The notes under the pieces were generated by a model. That model did not search any database, was not told the DNA's origin, and saw only the letters and a list, made by a program, of their open reading frames with translations. Positions 61,133 through 64,000 of a stretch of DNA of 64,000 nt are shown here, one piece after another. Position 1 is the first letter of the stretch. Each line of letters opens with the position of its first letter. A program made the translations under genes and the position numbers. Source of the DNA: JBGTGG01 sp964398945 (GTDB lineage Bacteria > Bacteroidota > Bacteroidia > Cytophagales > Cyclobacteriaceae); contig CAYNOT010000016.1 in the NCBI GenBank assembly GCA_964398945.1, positions 62,001 through 126,000 on the forward strand, in the 5' to 3' direction.

Positions 61133-62191
61133 TCACCAAACCTGCAACCCACTCGAATAACTAACTACTAAAAACCAACAACTTAACATGGCATTGCAGA
61201 GTTGAAATAAAATACGTGCACCTACGTTCCCATCCCAATCATTCCCTTTTCCGGGTGCAACTTCTGATAAATCGAATCCAATGATTTCCCTTTTTGAAGT
61301 AACTACTTTCTTTATCAAGTAAACAGCCTGGTCATAATCGAGTCCGCCCGGAACAGGCGTGCCGGTGTTAGGACAAAGTTTGGGATCAAGGCCATCGATA
61401 TCGAAACTGATGTAGACTTTTTCGGGTAATTCTTTTATGATGCGAGAGCAGATTTCATCCCACGTTGTTCCATTGAATTGTGCGGCTTTTAAATCTTCAT
61501 CAAAAAAAACAGCCACCCTTCCTACGGAGCGTTTTACATTGTTGAATTCTTCTTCACAGTAATCACGGATACCTACCTGCACAATCCGTGAAATAGCGGG
61601 AAGCTTTAATGCATTGTACATAATCGAACCATGCGAGAAAGTAAAACCCTGATAAGCTCTTCGCAAATCCATGTGTGCATCGATGTGAAGGATCCCAAAT
61701 CGTTCATACTTTTCGTTCAGTGCTTTTAGAAAACCGAGTGGGGTACTGTGGTCGCCACCTACTAAACCAACACGTTTGTTTTGTTGGAGTAGTCCTTTGG
61801 TAATTGTTTTTATATGGATATTAAGATTTTCACACGCCACATTGATTTGGTCAGGCAAGGGGTTTTCACTTTGCCCGTTTTCCAAATAAGTAGAAACCAG
61901 CGAACGGATTTTGTTGCTTTCTTCGATTAGTTCATCGGCAATGGGCAACATGCTGATACCTTGTTTCCAAAAATCACCACTATCTTTTTGAAAGAGATCT
62001 ACCTGAAGGGATGCTTCAAGAATGGCTTGCGGTGCTTGTGCTGTTCCGGTATGATACGAAACAGTTGCCTCCCAGGGAACAGGTACAATCACTAATGCGG
62101 AACCTTCAGGTTCACAAGGCAAGCCGAATAGTTTGCCTTTAATGCCAAGGCCATTTGCGTCAAAATCTTCCGGAAATCCCACGTTGTTCAT
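61133..62191 (-). CDS. Ureohydrolase (agmatinase/formimidoylglutamase family)
   Basis: 352 residues from ATG 62191; an extension to 62260 would lie inside sixA. Manganese-binding motifs: GLVGGDHSTPLGF, LHIDAHMDLRRAYQGFTFSH and SFDIDGLDPKLCPNTGTPVP; EVAPGKGNDWDGNVGARILF is the C-terminal family motif. It hydrolyses a guanidino or formimino group. The exact substrate is not decided by these motifs. The last 15 residues (CWFLVVSYSSGLQVW) are translated from low-complexity repeat DNA, so the natural stop was probably lost. Four bp separate it from sixA. Confidence 0.9.
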   Translation of the reverse strand: MNNVGFPEDFDANGLGIKGKLFGLPCEPEGSALVIVPVPWEATVSYHTGTAQAPQAILEASLQVDLFQKDSGDFWKQGISMLPIADELIEESNKIRSLVSTYLENGQSENPLPDQINVACENLNIHIKTITKGLLQQNKRVGLVGGDHSTPLGFLKALNEKYERFGILHIDAHMDLRRAYQGFTFSHGSIMYNALKLPAISRIVQVGIRDYCEEEFNNVKRSVGRVAVFFDEDLKAAQFNGTTWDEICSRIIKELPEKVYISFDIDGLDPKLCPNTGTPVPGGLDYDQAVYLIKKVVTSKREIIGFDLSEVAPGKGNDWDGNVGARILFQLCNAMLSCWFLVVSYSSGLQVW

Positions 62192-62195
62192 TGTG

Positions 62196-62699
62196 TTAGT
62201 CGTTGCTGACTTCTGCCGGGAAGGTGTAACGGAGCAATTCACCTTTTCCTTCATCCACATGCGACCATGAATTCAGGTTGAATTCAATTATCGCAATCCC
62301 ACCTGTTTGCATATCCCCAATTTCAGCTTTCGAAACATATTCTGCCAGATAGGAAATGGAAGGGTTGTGCGCGACAATTGCAATGGATTTATGTTCATTT
62401 CCAAAATTTGCAATAACCGATAAAAAGGTGCGGGGGGAAGCCTCATAGAGTTCAGCTTCGTGGATAATCTGGTCATGATCAATTTGGAGGGCATCGGCCA
62501 AAATGTTGGCGGTGGATTTTGCCCGGTTTGCCAAACTCGACACAATTATTTCGGGTTGATATCCTTCTTTTTTTAAAAAAGATCCAATGATGGCTGCTTC
62601 CTGTATTCCACGAGGGGTCAATTCACGCTCAATATCCGACTGACCTTGCTGTTTTTCAGCACTTTGGGCGTGACGGAGCAGATAGAGTTGCAGGGGCAT
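62196..62699 (-). CDS. sixA: Histidine phosphatase SixA family
   Basis: 167 residues. The RHG-type nucleophile motif is LYLLRHAQSAEKQQGQSDIE, with Arg in SSLANRAKSTANILADALQ and the second His in SIAIVAHNPSISYLAEYVS. It is a small phosphohistidine phosphatase, possibly acting on histidine-containing phosphotransfer proteins. Four bases upstream of the ureohydrolase gene on the same strand. Confidence 0.92.
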   Translation of the reverse strand: MPLQLYLLRHAQSAEKQQGQSDIERELTPRGIQEAAIIGSFLKKEGYQPEIIVSSLANRAKSTANILADALQIDHDQIIHEAELYEASPRTFLSVIANFGNEHKSIAIVAHNPSISYLAEYVSKAEIGDMQTGGIAIIEFNLNSWSHVDEGKGELLRYTFPAEVSND

Positions 62700-62734
62700 A
62701 AATCGTATTGTTTTTGGGCTTTTATAAGATCCAA

Positions 62735-62763
62735 TTCAAGGTCAATAATAGGACGTAAATTTG
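62735..62763 (+). promoter_or_regulatory. Probable topA promoter
   Basis: TAAATTTG (62756-62763) matches the Bacteroidota -7 element, with a weak -33 (TTC, 62735-62737) 18 bp upstream. Start of transcription near 62769, 45 bp before the ATG. Confidence 0.5.
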
Positions 62764-62813
62764 ATTTTTTAAAAAAATCATGATATTTGGGCACTTCAGT
62801 TGAATTTTTTATC

Positions 62814-64000
62814 ATGTCAAAGAACTTAGTAATCGTTGAATCACCCGCGAAAGCGAAGACCATCGAGGGGTATCTGGGAAAGGAATTTACGGTAGCGTCC
62901 AGCATGGGGCATATCCGCGATTTACCAAAAGGGAGTGGTGCCATTGATATAGAAAATGGGTTTGAGCCCACGTACGAAATCAGTCCTGATAAGCGGGAGG
63001 TCATCAACAGTTTGAAAAAACTGGCAAAGAATGCGGAACTGGTCTATTTAGCAAGTGACGAGGACCGTGAGGGGGAGGCTATCTCCTGGCATTTGAAGGA
63101 GGCCCTTGATTTAAATGATAAGAATACCAGAAGGATTGTCTTCACTGAAATCACCAAAAATGCAATCCTTAATGCCATCCAAAACCCAAGAGGTATTGAT
63201 ATCGATTTGGTTAACGCACAACAAGCAAGGCGTGTGCTGGACCGGTTAGTTGGCTATGAATTGTCACCCATACTTTGGAAAAAAATCGGGCCTAATTTAT
63301 CTGCCGGAAGGGTGCAGTCTGTTACCGTGCGGTTGGTGGTGGAGCGTGAACGCGAAATTGTTGACTTTAAACCTGTTGATACTTTTAAGATCAATGCAAC
63401 TTTTGATTTGCCGGGAGGGAAACAATTGGTTGCCGAGTTGGCGGAGAGATTTAAAACTGAAAAAGAAGCAACTGACTTTTTGGAATCCTGTAAGGGCGCG
63501 GAGTATTCAATTGCGGATTTGCAAACAAAACCATTGAAGCGTTCACCGGCTGCCCCGTTTACAACCTCTACCTTGCAACAAGAAGCTTCGCGGAAATTAG
63601 GGTTTTCAGTTATCCAAACCATGACGGTTGCGCAAAAGCTTTATGAAGCGGGTAAGATCAGTTATATGCGTACCGACTCAGTTAATTTATCATCGGAAGC
63701 AGTTGATGGCGCGGTGAATCAAATTCAATCCGAATACGGAAAAGAGTTTGTCCAAACCCGCGTTTACAAAACCAAATCAGCCAGTGCACAAGAAGCCCAC
63801 GAAGCCATTCGACCAACTAATTTTGCTGTCACCGATCCGGGAATGGACCGCAATGGAGGAAGATTATATGAGTTAATTTGGAAAAGGGCGATCGCTTCCC
63901 AGATGGCGGATGCACAATTGGAAAAGACTACCGCCACTATTGCGATTTCTACAAATGACAGGACCTTAACCGCTACCGGTGAGGTCATCAAGTTTGAAGG
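62814..64000 (+). CDS. topA: DNA topoisomerase I, N-terminal part
   Basis: The frame from ATG 62814 stays open to the window edge, giving 395 complete codons, so the 3' half is outside the window. Start MSKNLVIVESPAKAKTIEGY holds the TOPRIM Glu; LASDEDREGEAISWHL holds the metal-binding Asp residues; GPNLSAGRVQSVTVRLVVER is the cap region, and the catalytic Tyr is in GKISYMRTDSVNLSSEAVDG. It relaxes negatively supercoiled DNA. It is divergent from the sixA-ureohydrolase pair. Confidence 0.96.
   Translation, partial: MSKNLVIVESPAKAKTIEGYLGKEFTVASSMGHIRDLPKGSGAIDIENGFEPTYEISPDKREVINSLKKLAKNAELVYLASDEDREGEAISWHLKEALDLNDKNTRRIVFTEITKNAILNAIQNPRGIDIDLVNAQQARRVLDRLVGYELSPILWKKIGPNLSAGRVQSVTVRLVVEREREIVDFKPVDTFKINATFDLPGGKQLVAELAERFKTEKEATDFLESCKGAEYSIADLQTKPLKRSPAAPFTTSTLQQEASRKLGFSVIQTMTVAQKLYEAGKISYMRTDSVNLSSEAVDGAVNQIQSEYGKEFVQTRVYKTKSASAQEAHEAIRPTNFAVTDPGMDRNGGRLYELIWKRAIASQMADAQLEKTTATIAISTNDRTLTATGEVIKFE

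Noticed and set aside
62192..62260. 23-residue N-terminal extension of the ureohydrolase
   Set aside because: It overlaps the end of sixA and lacks family similarity; ATG 62191 gives 4-bp spacing.
62763..62779. GATTTTTT/AAAAAATC inverted repeat before topA as operator
   Set aside because: It is a simple A/T run overlapping the -7 element; no specific evidence beyond composition.

Overview
The window looks like a chromosomal segment of a gliding or gliding-related Bacteroidota, most likely order Cytophagales. Evidence: a SusD-family lipoprotein, a PorP/SprF protein paired with a SprB-repeat protein that ends in a CHU_C (type B) type IX secretion signal, a HmuY-type heme lipoprotein, and promoters of the Bacteroidota form TTG-N18-21-TAnnTTTG. 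Base composition looks even (low to mid 40s % GC by eye), and most of the window is dense housekeeping DNA.

Layout. 1-2640: end of a susD-like gene, then a small regulon (winged-helix regulator, membrane protein, secreted protein) with two near-identical 15-bp palindromes, plus a truncated duplicate of the secreted-protein gene. 2709-9023: a 1408-residue AsmA-like envelope protein, riboflavin synthase, a head-GIN protein and a PAP2 phosphatase. 9028-13927: two paralogous histidine kinases with a C-terminal STAS/SEC14-like domain, flanking a CtlX-type hydrolase. 14001-16063: a dihydrolipoamide-dehydrogenase homologue lacking the redox cysteine pair, and a lipoprotein. 16368-23697: complete his operon (leader peptide, then hisG-D-C-B-H-A-F-IE), all on the minus strand. 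23985-26708: TPR lipoprotein, Nudix hydrolase, LuxR-type response regulator. 27267-34463: heme-uptake operon (ABC importer hmuTUV, heme-handling protein, TonB-dependent receptor, HmuY).

34481-37450 is the one clearly accessory stretch: hairpin repeats, two decayed DinD/BRO-N genes, and a PIN-domain protein with a 260-residue partner. 37454-44912: aconitase with a 145-residue histone-H1-like tail, MarR regulator, folE, queD, and the T9SS/gliding pair. 45129-51202: complete suf operon (sufBCDSE, DUF59 gene, bacilliredoxin). 51303-64000: Lrp regulator, an oversized tRNA-like RNA gene, acyl-CoA ligase, PD40 lipoprotein, TerB-like protein, two sodium-coupled transporters, a conserved unknown protein, ureohydrolase, SixA, and the first part of topA.

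How parts connect. A 19-bp operator-like motif (ATTTAGA-N5-TTTAAAT and variants) lies before the heme operon, the suf operon and the response-regulator gene, suggesting one iron-responsive regulon. The his operon has a textbook leader-peptide attenuator. The most unusual items are the aconitase with a histone-like tail, the tRNA-like gene, the cysteine-less flavoprotein with C-terminal cysteines, and the twin-operator regulon at the left end.
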